From Rhodohalobacter sulfatireducens (GTDB lineage Bacteria; Bacteroidota; Rhodothermia; Balneolales; Balneolaceae), in NCBI RefSeq assembly GCF_022012475.1, contig NZ_JAKLWS010000003.1, positions 124,001 through 188,000 of the forward strand: DNA of 64,000 nt, read 5' to 3'. The notes beneath the pieces were generated by a model. The model ran no database searches and had not been told where the DNA came from. It saw only the letters and a program-made list of their open reading frames with translations. Positions 16,221-26,125 of the stretch are shown here, piece by piece (within the stretch, counting starts at the first letter, position 1; each line of letters begins with the position of its first letter). The translations under genes were made by a program, and so were the position numbers.

Positions 16221-17603
16221 ATGAGATTGAAAACATTTTTAAAAAAATCTTACGGGTGGCTGAAACGTGTACCACTGAAAAAGTTTAAAGAAGTTCGATA
16301 CAAAGTTTGGCTGAACTCTAAACAGATATCATTCAAAGATCGGGATGAAAAGTTAAGACTGGTCGAAGAGATACTAGAGGAAAATCCAAACATTTATTTT
16401 ACTTCAGGCTTGGTAAAAACCGGTTTTACAGACCAACTAATGGGATTTGATTTCATCTATAAAATGGGAAAAGGGGTGGGGCTTAAATATTTTCATACCC
16501 CACTTTCGGCTCACAGAAGTTCTGATCCTTTTCTGTTTGACCCAATTACCCAAAAACAAAAGATAGAATTAAAAAAAAATTCAACTCAGTATGATGATAT
16601 TTTCGACTTTTTGGGTATCAATGAATATCTAAGCAAAGAGTCAGCGGCGGCAGCTATTCCGGATATACAGATCCCTCTGAATCTTAATTTAACACTCTAC
16701 GGGCGAGAGGGAATTGACAGCTATGAATCTCTTATCGAAGAGATGAAAGTAATTTTGTATTCATTTCTCAAGAAGAATAAAAGCATTCTTTTAATTTTTC
16801 AGACGGAGCCCAAAACGTACTTTCACTATTATCGGTATACGGTTGATCAAAAAACAGTTGAAATAGATTACAATAGTTGCTATAAAAACTTTGGTGGTGC
16901 AGATGATTTGAAATCCGAATTTACTTCGGGTTCAACAAATATTCTCGTACATATCAGGCAGGGAGACACAGGGACAGTTGAAACCCCCTGGAAAACATTT
17001 ATCCCGGTTTGGCATGAAACGGAGGGCAAATTTAAACAATTCCAAAACGACCTCGACATCCCCGGGCATAAACGAATCTACCCGGAGGAATTCTATCAAT
17101 TTGTGAAGGAACTACAGGGAGAACTTGTCGCAAAAAAGTTACAAACAGTTGTTTTTTCAGACGGGTACAAGAAAACATTCCGATGGATCTATAAATATTT
17201 TCGGGAGTCAGATATTTCTTTAGAAGAGATAGAAAAGCTCAAAGAATTGGAAACGGGTTATGATGAACTCCAATTTGGAAAATTCAAAGACCTGGAAAAT
17301 ACGAAAACTGTTATAGGAGAGGAGATTGACAAACTGTATCGATTAGTGCATTCTTTTTTTGATGCCGATGTTTTAGTTACCGGTACACAAGCCACAATGA
17401 TTCCTAAGTTAACTGCTACCTATGGGAAAAAGGATAGAATGCCATTTCTAATTCTGTTATATCACACACAGAAACCATCACTCGAATACGTAGGTTTTAA
17501 AGATTCATCGCCATTTTTGATGTTTGTTAATATAGAAGATTATGATATTTCAGAAGTTTCAAATCGTGTAACAGCCTACCTGGAAACTCGCGGGGTAAAT
17601 TAG
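16221..17603 (+). CDS. Fucosyltransferase-like GT-B protein
   Basis: 460 residues, no signal peptide or membrane segment. The most informative stretch is ILVHIRQGDTG around residue 240, which matches the HxRxGD motif of the GT11/GT23/O-FucT fucosyltransferase superfamily, followed by TVVFSDGYKKTF and DADVLVTGTQATMIPKLTA, equivalent to the FSDD and S-TFSWW-like segments of that fold. Assignment to a specific CAZy family is not possible by eye. It is the last gene of the rightward cluster beginning at 7820 and converges with the YpdA-like gene with only 7 bases between the stops. Confidence 0.6.
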   Translation: MRLKTFLKKSYGWLKRVPLKKFKEVRYKVWLNSKQISFKDRDEKLRLVEEILEENPNIYFTSGLVKTGFTDQLMGFDFIYKMGKGVGLKYFHTPLSAHRSSDPFLFDPITQKQKIELKKNSTQYDDIFDFLGINEYLSKESAAAAIPDIQIPLNLNLTLYGREGIDSYESLIEEMKVILYSFLKKNKSILLIFQTEPKTYFHYYRYTVDQKTVEIDYNSCYKNFGGADDLKSEFTSGSTNILVHIRQGDTGTVETPWKTFIPVWHETEGKFKQFQNDLDIPGHKRIYPEEFYQFVKELQGELVAKKLQTVVFSDGYKKTFRWIYKYFRESDISLEEIEKLKELETGYDELQFGKFKDLENTKTVIGEEIDKLYRLVHSFFDADVLVTGTQATMIPKLTATYGKKDRMPFLILLYHTQKPSLEYVGFKDSSPFLMFVNIEDYDISEVSNRVTAYLETRGVN

Positions 17604-17610
17604 TTGAAAG

Positions 17611-18564
17611 CTATAAACTCGCTTCTATATGCCCTGCAATATGGTTGGCATGAATCCGTGTATTTTCAATAAATAGGCTGCTGGTATCCATTCCCCCGCA
17701 AACCACTCCCGAAACGTATAAACCTTTTCGATTGGTTTCCAGCGTCTTTTCATTGTGAACCGGCATTCTCTTCTCATCATTGGTTAGTTCAATGCCGAGT
17801 TTTTCCATGAGTCCGAAATGAGGATGGTAACCGGTCATAGCGAGAACAAAATCATTCGAAATCGTTTTAACGCCATCTGGGGTCTGAATATCTACCGCAT
17901 CCTCCCGTATTTCCACCAATTCGGAGTTAAAATACCCGTCGATGGACCCCTCCTTCAGGCGGTTTTCGATATCCGGCAGAACCCAGTACTTAATCGTCTG
18001 TTTCAGCTCTGATTCCCTTACAACCATCGTTACATTGGCATTCTTTCTCCAGGTTTCCAGGGCTGCATCAGCGGCAGAGTTTCCCGCACCGACAATCACA
18101 ACGTCTTGCCAGGCATATCGGTGTGGATCATCGTAATAGTGCGAGACTTTTGGAAGTTCTTCACCGGGGATATTCAGAAGATTTTCCTGTCCATAAAAAC
18201 CGGTAGCCAATACCACTTTCTCGGCACGGTAACTTCCCTTCTCAGTGATTACATCAAAAGCTCCGTCTTTCCCTTCCAAAGCAGTAACCTCTTCATAGAG
18301 CCGAATGTTCAGGTCGTAATGTTCTGCAGCACGCCTGTAATACTCTAAAGCTTCGCTGCGGGTTGGTTTTGGATTATTCGAAATAAAGGGAATATCTCCA
18401 ATCTCAAGCTTATCTGAGGTTGAGAAAAACGTCATATTAGCCGGGTAGTGATAAATCGAATTTACCAGGCAGCCCCTCTCAATGATTAGTGATTTAATAC
18501 CTCTTTGTTTTAACTCAATAGCCGTTGCCAGCCCTATGGGGCCGGCGCCGATGATGACTACCAT
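17611..18564 (-). CDS. ypdA: YpdA-family putative bacillithiol disulfide reductase
   Basis: 317-residue flavoprotein. The N-terminal FAD site is VVIIGAGPIGLATAIEL, a second Rossmann motif for NAD(P)H is VVIVGAGNSAADAALE in the middle, and ALATGFYG / AMTGYHPHF segments flank them. It lacks a CxxC redox pair at the usual thioredoxin-reductase position, as YpdA does, and instead has the C-terminal VVCGGMDTSSLFIEN stretch. YpdA proteins reduce bacillithiol disulfide in BSH-using bacteria, which include Bacteroidota. Stands alone, facing the glycan cluster. Confidence 0.82.
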   Translation of the reverse strand: MVVIIGAGPIGLATAIELKQRGIKSLIIERGCLVNSIYHYPANMTFFSTSDKLEIGDIPFISNNPKPTRSEALEYYRRAAEHYDLNIRLYEEVTALEGKDGAFDVITEKGSYRAEKVVLATGFYGQENLLNIPGEELPKVSHYYDDPHRYAWQDVVIVGAGNSAADAALETWRKNANVTMVVRESELKQTIKYWVLPDIENRLKEGSIDGYFNSELVEIREDAVDIQTPDGVKTISNDFVLAMTGYHPHFGLMEKLGIELTNDEKRMPVHNEKTLETNRKGLYVSGVVCGGMDTSSLFIENTRIHANHIAGHIEASL

Positions 18565-18677
18565 ATGTAAAATCTGTTCATTTGGGTTTGATCAATTAAG
18601 AATCACCAAAATACGAATCATACGGCTTAAATGTCATTAAGCTTCTTGATCGTACAAATAGATGAAATCACTGACGA

Positions 18678-19616
18678 TCAAATAAAATCGGAAAAGTAAT
18701 CCCCAATTCTTTGATTGATCCACCCATTGGGAACACTCCAAAATCCTACATGGCCGCCCTTATCCGTAAAGTGAGTTTTTATGTTTGAATTTTTTTTGAT
18801 CTGCTCCACGGGCGTCCACTTAAATGGGCACATGGGATCCTCTCGGCTATGAATAACCAGCGTATCTGTTCGAATCTGATCCATAAAAAAGGCACTTGAG
18901 CAATGGTGATAGTAATGTTCGGCACCTTCAAAACCGTGAATAGGACCGGTAATTTGATCATCAAATTCATAAAGCGTAGATCCCTCAAATGTGGGAAGGG
19001 CGGGGAATTTGGCCCGTTTTTCTTGCAATTTCTTTTTGAGTGTTTGTAAAAACAAAACAGAATAGAGTCGATTGAAACCGGCTTCCAGGTTCAGGGATCC
19101 TTTCTTTAATTCAAAAGGTGTGGAGATAGCAGAGATTGCCCTCAGTGGGTGATTTGAACCATGTTTATTTACGAAGTTGAGAAGAGCGCTTCCCCCGAGT
19201 GAAAATCCCGCACCAAAAAGTGTCGACTTTGGAAAGTGATCCTGAACCCATTCAAAAACCACCTCGAGATCATCGGTTTCACCGGAGTGATAAAACTTTT
19301 TCTGCCGATTCATGTCTCTTCCACAGCTTCTGAAGTTCACTGCAACTGTGGAAAAACCTCGTGTGTTGAGATGCTCTGCAAGTTGTGTAATGTAAAATCG
19401 GCGAGAGTGTCCCTCCAGTCCATGGAAGAGTACCACAACCGGTTTGCCGGTTCCGCTTTCAACAACGTCAATTTCAAGGAAGTCATTGTCGGGCGTATCA
19501 ATTTGAACGTTTTCAGAGTGAAGGCCCGGTGATTCAAAAATAAGCGAACATAAAATGGTATGGGCATGGCCATTGAAACACCAGGGCGCTGATTTAAATG
19601 AGGTATCACTTTTCAT
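18678..19616 (-). CDS. YheT-like alpha/beta hydrolase
   Basis: 312 residues from the ATG at 19616 (MKSDTSFKSAPWCFNGHAHT); the longer start at 19685 adds residues unlike the family. The NGHxxT opening, HGLEGHSRRFY, the nucleophile elbow GAGFSLGGSAL, HSREDPMCP carrying the acid residue and KGGHVGFW carrying the His make a complete UPF0017/YheT triad. Family members are predicted esterases of unknown physiological substrate. Cytosolic, monocistronic. Confidence 0.83.
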   Translation of the reverse strand: MKSDTSFKSAPWCFNGHAHTILCSLIFESPGLHSENVQIDTPDNDFLEIDVVESGTGKPVVVLFHGLEGHSRRFYITQLAEHLNTRGFSTVAVNFRSCGRDMNRQKKFYHSGETDDLEVVFEWVQDHFPKSTLFGAGFSLGGSALLNFVNKHGSNHPLRAISAISTPFELKKGSLNLEAGFNRLYSVLFLQTLKKKLQEKRAKFPALPTFEGSTLYEFDDQITGPIHGFEGAEHYYHHCSSAFFMDQIRTDTLVIHSREDPMCPFKWTPVEQIKKNSNIKTHFTDKGGHVGFWSVPNGWINQRIGDYFSDFI

Positions 19617-19731
19617 ATGATCTGAAATTAGAAAAATGACGATAGAATTACAGTTTTGAAACCAAATCACAGAAGATTTTGGCAATCACATTCTTTATCA
19701 TTTTGCAAGAACTTAATAAGAGCCGACAGCT

Positions 19732-21315
19732 ATGCCCGAAATCTACCAGACAAAACCTGTTAAGCGCATTGCCGCCATTGATATTGGCACCAACTCTTTT
19801 CATGCTGTAATTGTAGATGTGTATCCCGACGGAAGCTTTTATACAATTGATAAATTAAAAGAGATGGTTCTTCTTGCCGAGAAGGGATTTGATAATCGGT
19901 TGTCTGATGGCGCCTTCCAGCGAGCATTGGATGCTCTTCATAAAATAAAAACTTTATGCGATCACCAGGGAGCAGAGAAAATAATGGCCTATGCCACCAG
20001 CGCAATCCGGGAGGCAGAAAATGGTGGCGAATTAATCCAGAGAGTGATTGACGATGTAGGAGTTAAGATTGTTGCCATACCCGGGCGCGTTGAAGCTGAA
20101 TTGATTGGCCTTGCCGTTCAGCACGGGGTTGAAATGTCCAACAGCCCGTCACTTATCATGGATGTGGGGGGTGGAAGTGTTGAGTACATTATCGCAAATA
20201 ATGAGAAGTTTTTTCATCTTAGCAGTAAAAAATTAGGCGTAGCCAGGATGACAGCCCGGTTTGTAGATAATGATCCCATATCAGATGAAGAGATCCAGGC
20301 TCTTACTACCCACTTTCGGACGAATCTTACAGATGTTGCTCAGTCCTTTGCTTCCAATAGAGCCTCTATGATGATCGGCTCTTCAGGAACTATGGAAAAC
20401 ATCGCGTTGATGATAGCATATCGGAAAGAAAAAACTCCAAATCTGAGTGTGAACGAACTCGAGTTCACCGCTGCAGAATTTTTCAACCTTTATGATGATG
20501 TAATCGGGATGGATTACGATGAAAGGGCAGAGTTAAAAGGCCTTGATGACAAGCGGGTTAGCCTTCTGCCGGCCGGACTTGTATTAGTAAATTATGTTTT
20601 AAAAACGTTTGGAATTAAACGGGTTAAAATTTCATCGCAGGCACTGCGTGAAGGAATTATTCTTCGGTACCTCAATCAAGAGATGACCTACCTTCAGGAG
20701 ACAGAATTTATTGAGAGCCCACGGCGACGCAGTGTGTTAGAACTTGTGCATAAGTGCAATTGGCACGAACAACACTCCCGGCACGTGGCAAAACTTGCCC
20801 TTCAGCTGTTCGATCATTTCCAGAAAGAGTTTGACCTGGAAGATGTGGACCGTGAACTGCTTGAGTATGCCTGTTTTATGCATGATATCGGGTATCATAT
20901 TTCACATCGAAAGCATCATAAACATGCTCTCTATATAATTCGCAATTCCGACCTGAAAGGGTTTAAGGAGAATGAAATTGAGATCATGGCTAATGTTTCC
21001 CGGTATCACAGGAGATCTACGCCCAAATCGCGGCATAAGCATTATGATAAGCTGCCCAAAGCAGAAAAACAGCGTGTAAAGAAGCTATCGGCAATTATGA
21101 GGATCGCAGACGGACTGGATCGCAGTCATTATCAAAATGTGCAGGGAATGACCATTGAGAAAACAGCTGATCAGGTCATTATAAATATCAAAACAGAATC
21201 AGATCCACAGCTTGAAATTTGGGGTGCCATGCGTAAAAATGCTCTTTTTGAGGAGGTTACGGGAAGAACTCTAAAAATTCAGAAAGCAGAAAAATTCTCA
21301 CCGGCAATGGTTTAG
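19732..21315 (+). CDS. Ppx/GppA phosphatase with C-terminal HD domain
   Basis: 527 residues. Residues 1-310 are the ASKHA-fold exopolyphosphatase/guanosine pentaphosphate phosphatase domain: AAIDIGTNSFHAVIVD, MAYATSAIREA, and LIMDVGGGSVEYI. Residues about 330-527 add an HD-type phosphohydrolase (CFMHDIGYHISHRKHHKH, MRIADGLDRSHY). This two-domain architecture matches E. coli-type Ppx/GppA. It would hydrolyse polyphosphate or pppGpp and link phosphate stores to stringent control. Single-gene unit, divergent from the YheT-like gene. Confidence 0.9.
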   Translation: MPEIYQTKPVKRIAAIDIGTNSFHAVIVDVYPDGSFYTIDKLKEMVLLAEKGFDNRLSDGAFQRALDALHKIKTLCDHQGAEKIMAYATSAIREAENGGELIQRVIDDVGVKIVAIPGRVEAELIGLAVQHGVEMSNSPSLIMDVGGGSVEYIIANNEKFFHLSSKKLGVARMTARFVDNDPISDEEIQALTTHFRTNLTDVAQSFASNRASMMIGSSGTMENIALMIAYRKEKTPNLSVNELEFTAAEFFNLYDDVIGMDYDERAELKGLDDKRVSLLPAGLVLVNYVLKTFGIKRVKISSQALREGIILRYLNQEMTYLQETEFIESPRRRSVLELVHKCNWHEQHSRHVAKLALQLFDHFQKEFDLEDVDRELLEYACFMHDIGYHISHRKHHKHALYIIRNSDLKGFKENEIEIMANVSRYHRRSTPKSRHKHYDKLPKAEKQRVKKLSAIMRIADGLDRSHYQNVQGMTIEKTADQVIINIKTESDPQLEIWGAMRKNALFEEVTGRTLKIQKAEKFSPAMV

Positions 21316-21484
21316 TATTCCAATCCGAGAGCGGGTTAAGAATTAGGTTTAAAAAGTCCACACATCAAGGATGTTGAGGGGTATCGTTTTCTCCAGTAGT
21401 ACAGGATTTGGGTTCTAAGGGATATCATCCCTCGAGACTCCCCATATTTTTCGTATTCACATACCCTTGACGAGCCTTAGACTT

Positions 21485-21913
21485 TCATTCTTGTTCTTTT
21501 TGGTACTCCTTTAATTTTTGAATGTATTCGTATCTTGCTCTTATCCCCGCACGATTTCCGTAAAATACTCCCAGCCCGCAAGCCAGTGCAAGCACTGCCA
21601 GCAGTAAAATTTCATTGCTTGTAAATGATTCTCTGACAAACAATATCCAACTGATGGGGGGTATAAAAATAAATAAGCCAAGTACATAATGCGCTTGTGT
21701 AGGAGCCGGTACTTTTCGAATAAATCGTTTAACGGCACTGTACGCTAAATTTAAGTAGATCAGTCCAAATCCTAAGAGTACTGCCAACCCAAGCCAGCCC
21801 GGTTCTGATACAAGGTATAGAAATTGATTAGAGAAAATCATGATTGCCAGCGATATCATAACCACCCATGTTGAGTAAGCAAAAAAACGAGCTTTATCCT
21901 GCATATGTATCAT
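21485..21913 (-). CDS. Small integral membrane protein
   Basis: 142 residues with four predicted transmembrane helices (about 12-32, 38-58, 76-96 and 102-121) and a charged C-terminal tail ending KLKEYQKEQE. No family recognised. It lies 52 bases upstream of the LptD-like gene's 3' end region boundary on the same strand but transcription order places it downstream, so it may be read from the same message. Hydrophobic pattern and acceptable start support a real gene. Confidence 0.65.
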   Translation of the reverse strand: MIHMQDKARFFAYSTWVVMISLAIMIFSNQFLYLVSEPGWLGLAVLLGFGLIYLNLAYSAVKRFIRKVPAPTQAHYVLGLFIFIPPISWILFVRESFTSNEILLLAVLALACGLGVFYGNRAGIRARYEYIQKLKEYQKEQE

Positions 21914-21965
21914 TTTTAGTTTGAAATGGTAACTACCAAAGAATTCAGTCCAGTCATAACATCAC

Positions 21966-24722
21966 CTAATACCTGCGTGGAACTCTTCCATTGGGGGATG
22001 AACTTCTTTCAAGATTATTCAGAAGTGGAAGTTTCTGAAATAAACTTTGGATCTGTCCTCCTGAGAGACTTAACCGGAACGCATAATACTGGAATTCACC
22101 GAAGGGATTAAAATTGAATGATAAGTTCCAGCAGACCATCTGTCGGTTCAGGCTGAACTGGGAGGGTGTAAGTTCTTTCTCAATAAAGTCGTATCCAAGC
22201 CTGGTACGTAAGCTCCATTTTGGAGTCAGGTTAAATTGAATATTGTTGGCATTTAAAACAGCCGATTTTCTTGCATCCCGTCCATGGCGATAGGTCCAGC
22301 GGTAACTGAAATCCAGTCCCATCCTGAATCCACTGGAATACCCCTGTACAGGTTGTGAAAAAAACCGTGTGTCCACCGGGCTGAAGAACGTTTGATCGTA
22401 GGGATCATAAGGTCTGTATTCCGGCGTAGTTATTCTTGCTCCTCGCCCCCTTCCTCCCAGTGTAATATCTGTGGATACACTCAAACTATAGTTGAGCGGT
22501 TGTAGAAATTTGTTGGTATCCTGCCAGATAAACCGGTCAATTTCACGTCCATTTTCGTCTCTCGAGTAAAATGAATATCCGGCACTGGCTCGGATTCTAA
22601 AGTTATTGACAGCACTGGAGGAGAGAGAAACATTCATACGCCCAAAATTCAGGCTGTCAGCCGCAAAGTTATAACTCGATGTGGCCGAGAGGTTATCAAT
22701 CAGTCGAAGATTATTCGATTTTACTTCACCTGTTGAATCTCTTCGAACCCGTTTGGTTTCCAGGATATTGGTAACACCAAAAGACATAGTTCGTTGTTCG
22801 CCGGCACCGGGCCCGCCAAAAACGGCATCTTCAAAAATAGAATATTCCTGTGTGTTGCCAAGTGTATCCCGCTGGACTTCCCTGTAAATGCCCCACTGAT
22901 CAGAAGAAAAATCGGGCCTGTAACTAAAGCTGATGTTTGGACGAACAGTATGCCTCAATCCTTCGAAACTTCCGGCCTTTATTTGTGAGATACCGTAAAA
23001 TGTAGTGTTAAAACTTAAATTGGTTGAAAAATCCCGAGTTGTTGCAAAACTGCGCTCTTTAAAAGTCTCAACACGATTTTCTTCTTCGTTAAATTCTTTT
23101 CTGATTGTGGCCGGGTACCAGTACTCGTTGTAATTGATTCCCGCACTTACATTTAAGAAACGACTGGGGATCAGTTGCCCCGCACTTACCTGTGCCCTCT
23201 GAATAAATCCATATTGCAGATGATCGTCATTACCGGTTGCTTCTTCATATTTTTGAGGATCAAAAAGAGCATCGAACCAATTTATTTTGGCAGAATCTGC
23301 CGCAGTTGGTTGAAAAGTATATCGAGAGCTGAAGTTGTTCCTGTAATTCACGGTAACTCTTTCATACCACTGCTCCTCCATACCGGTATTATCGGATTCG
23401 AACGGAGAAAACTGACGAACTGAAAAATTCATTTCCGGTCCCGTAAGCCGAGTAGTATTTGTAGCAAACTGTTGGTTCAGATTCGAGCTGACACTAAAAT
23501 TGTAGAGGTTTTCAGGGTGATTATATCGATAGGATACCCTGGATGTTGTACTCGTCTCGGCGCGTTCGTCAAGGTCAAAGGAGTTTCTTCGAAAATAGTC
23601 GGCAGTTCGCAGGTTTATATTTGCCGAAAGGGAAGCGTACGGTGAAAGCTCCTGGCTGTGATTAACCGATATGCGTTTTGTGGTTGTTTCCGTAAACCCC
23701 GGATCGGTTGGCTCAAGCCCCCTTTCTTTTGAATATCCGATTGTTACGCTGCCATTAAAATCACCGGTTTTTCTATACTGCATGCGTGATTCATTGAAAA
23801 ATGTACCGGATGTGAAAATGTCGAACGAGGTTTGCGCGGTAAAATAATCACTGAAATATTGAAACCACCCCAGATTTTGCAAGCCAATTCCCCTGGCAGA
23901 AGTATTTTGGAAAGCATAAGTTGGCTCCAAAAGTCCCGATCGCCTCTGTTCAAAACCGGCGGGTACGTACCCAAAGGGAAAAATCAACGGATAAGGAATA
24001 TCAAGAATAAACAAACGGGCATTTGTGAAGAAAATCTCTTCTTCATCAACGACTTTCATTCGCTTGGCCTGGATGTAGTAGTACATATGCTCGGGCGGGC
24101 ACGTGGAGTAGATCCCGTCTTCTATAAAAACTTCATTCCGCGATACATTTTTTACTTTTGTACCGATCAGATGTCCATCCGGTACATTGATCTCTGCTAC
24201 TTCAAATTTCCCTCGTTCCGTCTCATAGTTAAATAGAATCCTCGTACTTCGAAGTTCCTGGTCGTCTTGTGTTAATACGGGGTGCGACAGGGTATCCTGT
24301 GCGGAACTGGCAGTAGCCTGAAGCTGACTTTTATCGAGATTTAACTCTACTGTACCGGCCTTTAAATTTCCACTTTCGTGGCTTACGTTTGCTGCACCAT
24401 AAAGCATGGCGATTCGCTGTTCACCGAACGTAAATGTTAGTGAGTCACGTGCCTGAAAATTGACGGCATCCTCTACAGCTTGCCTGTCTGCTGAACGGTT
24501 TTGTGCCGTTTGTTGGGTATTAGCGCCTGCTGGAATGCCACCGGGTGGTTGTTCTCCACCCTGTTGCGTGTTCAAAGGACTGGCAGAAGATGTAGTGTCA
24601 GGCGGGGTAATTTGAGGCTGCTCGGTTTCAACCTGGGCATGGACATTCCTGCTCCCGATAAATACGAAGAGAATGAGCAAAAACACCCATATTGATTGAT
24701 TTCTGGTGACGTGAATCCGCAT
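21966..24722 (-). CDS. LptD/OstA-like LPS assembly outer-membrane protein
   Basis: 918 residues with a signal anchor (FLLILFVFIGSRNVHA). After a Pro/Gln-rich linker, residues 95-215 form an OstA/LptA-like jellyroll (AMLYGAANVSHESGNLKAGT, then FNYETERGKFEVAE). From about 250 on comes a long beta-barrel with repeated aromatic strands. The conserved FPFGYVP and LLEPTY motifs are those of Bacteroidota putative LptD proteins. It would insert lipopolysaccharide or lipooligosaccharide into the outer leaflet. The gene is followed on the same strand by a small membrane protein and preceded closely (15 bases) by the ROK kinase gene. Confidence 0.85.
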   Translation of the reverse strand: MRIHVTRNQSIWVFLLILFVFIGSRNVHAQVETEQPQITPPDTTSSASPLNTQQGGEQPPGGIPAGANTQQTAQNRSADRQAVEDAVNFQARDSLTFTFGEQRIAMLYGAANVSHESGNLKAGTVELNLDKSQLQATASSAQDTLSHPVLTQDDQELRSTRILFNYETERGKFEVAEINVPDGHLIGTKVKNVSRNEVFIEDGIYSTCPPEHMYYYIQAKRMKVVDEEEIFFTNARLFILDIPYPLIFPFGYVPAGFEQRRSGLLEPTYAFQNTSARGIGLQNLGWFQYFSDYFTAQTSFDIFTSGTFFNESRMQYRKTGDFNGSVTIGYSKERGLEPTDPGFTETTTKRISVNHSQELSPYASLSANINLRTADYFRRNSFDLDERAETSTTSRVSYRYNHPENLYNFSVSSNLNQQFATNTTRLTGPEMNFSVRQFSPFESDNTGMEEQWYERVTVNYRNNFSSRYTFQPTAADSAKINWFDALFDPQKYEEATGNDDHLQYGFIQRAQVSAGQLIPSRFLNVSAGINYNEYWYPATIRKEFNEEENRVETFKERSFATTRDFSTNLSFNTTFYGISQIKAGSFEGLRHTVRPNISFSYRPDFSSDQWGIYREVQRDTLGNTQEYSIFEDAVFGGPGAGEQRTMSFGVTNILETKRVRRDSTGEVKSNNLRLIDNLSATSSYNFAADSLNFGRMNVSLSSSAVNNFRIRASAGYSFYSRDENGREIDRFIWQDTNKFLQPLNYSLSVSTDITLGGRGRGARITTPEYRPYDPYDQTFFSPVDTRFFSQPVQGYSSGFRMGLDFSYRWTYRHGRDARKSAVLNANNIQFNLTPKWSLRTRLGYDFIEKELTPSQFSLNRQMVCWNLSFNFNPFGEFQYYAFRLSLSGGQIQSLFQKLPLLNNLERSSSPNGRVPRRY

Positions 24723-24737
24723 GCTTTAAGCTAAGCA

Positions 24738-25685
24738 TCACAACTCTTCAAACGCAAGGCTGGCTGCTCCAAGAAGTGCGGCATCATTTCCAAGTGATTC
24801 GTAGATGATATCAAAATTTTCTCTAAAGGGTGGCATCAGGTATTTGATAGCTGTTTCTTTGGCCGGCTCAAGAATAAATTTGCCTGCTTTGGCTACTCCA
24901 CCGCTAACCACAATTTTTCTGATATCGAGGATATGTATATAATTAACAATAGCATAGCCAAGTTTCTCACCAGTTTTTCTAAGAATTCCGACAGCGAGTT
25001 CATTTCCTTCTTTGGCAGCGTGATAGAGATCAACCGGTTCAAGTTTTTCAAAATCTTTGTGAAAGGTTTTGTACAAAGAGTTCTCTTCCTCTTGTCGGAT
25101 GGTATCTGCAGCATAACGGCTTAAAAATCGCTGGCCAAGATAAGCTTCAATCCCGCCACGGGTATTACTGTTCGATAAAGGCCCGTGATAGTCGATGATA
25201 ACGTGACCCAATTCAGCAGCCATTCCGGTGGTTCCCCGGTAAATTTTATTGTTGTATATGATACCTCCCCCAACTCCAGTTCCAAGAGTAATCATGATGA
25301 AATCATCGAAATCAATTCCGACTCCAAAACGGGCTGATCCGAATGCAGCCAGGTTTGCATCATTCCCTATCACACATCTAAAACCGGTTCTTTGTTTAAG
25401 TGCATCTGCTACATTTTCAACCTTAAAGCCAGGTAAATTTGGCGGGTTTTTTACGGTTTTCCGATCCATACTCACCATGCCGGGCATACCTATACCAATA
25501 CCAATCGGTTCATCATCATGTTCATCCAACAGATCAGATACGGCCATTGCAATACGATCATAGACGTGCTCTTTTCCCATATCAGCATGAGTGGGAATAC
25601 AACTTGTTTTTATAAAACCTTTCTTTTTATCTACTAATGCGGCTTTTATGTTTGTACCGCCTAAATCAATACCTATTGCAATCAT
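24738..25685 (-). CDS. ROK family sugar kinase (glucokinase-like), zinc motif missing
   Basis: 315 residues. The ATP-binding motif GIDLGGTNIKAALVD opens the protein, DANLAAFGSARFGVG and TLGTGVGGGIIYNN follow, and VVSGGVAKAG closes the ATPase fold. ROK kinases normally carry CxCGxxGCxE after GH; here the segment reads GHVIIDYHGPLSNSNTRGG, with Ser, Ser and Gly in place of the cysteines. The preceding His and following Glu (IEAYLG) remain. Most likely phosphorylates glucose or a related sugar. ROK repressors are unlikely since there is no helix-turn-helix. Confidence 0.87.
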   Translation of the reverse strand: MIAIGIDLGGTNIKAALVDKKKGFIKTSCIPTHADMGKEHVYDRIAMAVSDLLDEHDDEPIGIGIGMPGMVSMDRKTVKNPPNLPGFKVENVADALKQRTGFRCVIGNDANLAAFGSARFGVGIDFDDFIMITLGTGVGGGIIYNNKIYRGTTGMAAELGHVIIDYHGPLSNSNTRGGIEAYLGQRFLSRYAADTIRQEEENSLYKTFHKDFEKLEPVDLYHAAKEGNELAVGILRKTGEKLGYAIVNYIHILDIRKIVVSGGVAKAGKFILEPAKETAIKYLMPPFRENFDIIYESLGNDAALLGAASLAFEEL

Positions 25686-25749
25686 ATCTCAACATTATGT
25701 GACAAAGATTCTATAAAAAGGAAAAATATTTAGAGGGAAGCAAAAGGAA

Positions 25750-26055
25750 TTATTCGGTTTTTTCGACTTTATAAACCGTCTCATCCGGTTTTTTCATACC
25801 ATAATCTTCCCGTGCAATTTTCTCAATCAGATCCGGATTATTCTCAAGCTCTTCGATTTTCACATCCAGTTCAGCAGCTTTTCTTTCATACTCAGCAGTA
25901 CGCTCAATCAATTCCTCTTTTTGATTTTCCAATTGTATTTTGGTGAATAAGCTATAGGTATCAAAAAAAAGGAACCATATAACAATACAGGCAGCGAGCA
26001 GGCTGATAAGCAAGGACTTGTTCCAGCGCAGAGGATTTAAATACTCAGTGTTCAT
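25750..26055 (-). CDS. FtsB/DivIC-like septum formation initiator
   Basis: 101 residues: a short cytosolic N-terminus, one transmembrane helix (LLISLLAACIVIWFLFF), then a charged coiled coil (QLENQKEELIERTAEYERK), then the family ending EKIAREDYGMKKPDE, where REDYGM is diagnostic. These bitopic proteins bind FtsL and FtsQ/DivIB at the division septum. Upstream of the ROK kinase gene on the same strand with a 64-base gap. Confidence 0.88.
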   Translation of the reverse strand: MNTEYLNPLRWNKSLLISLLAACIVIWFLFFDTYSLFTKIQLENQKEELIERTAEYERKAAELDVKIEELENNPDLIEKIAREDYGMKKPDETVYKVEKTE

Positions 26056-26125
26056 GGTTCTGTATCGATATTTTTACGAAATTACTTCAAAATAGGCGTA
26101 GAAACAAAACAGAATATCTCTATTT

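Noticed and set aside
23832..24236. 134-residue frame opposite the LptD-like gene
   Set aside because: Antisense to conserved LptD motifs; no protein-like signature.
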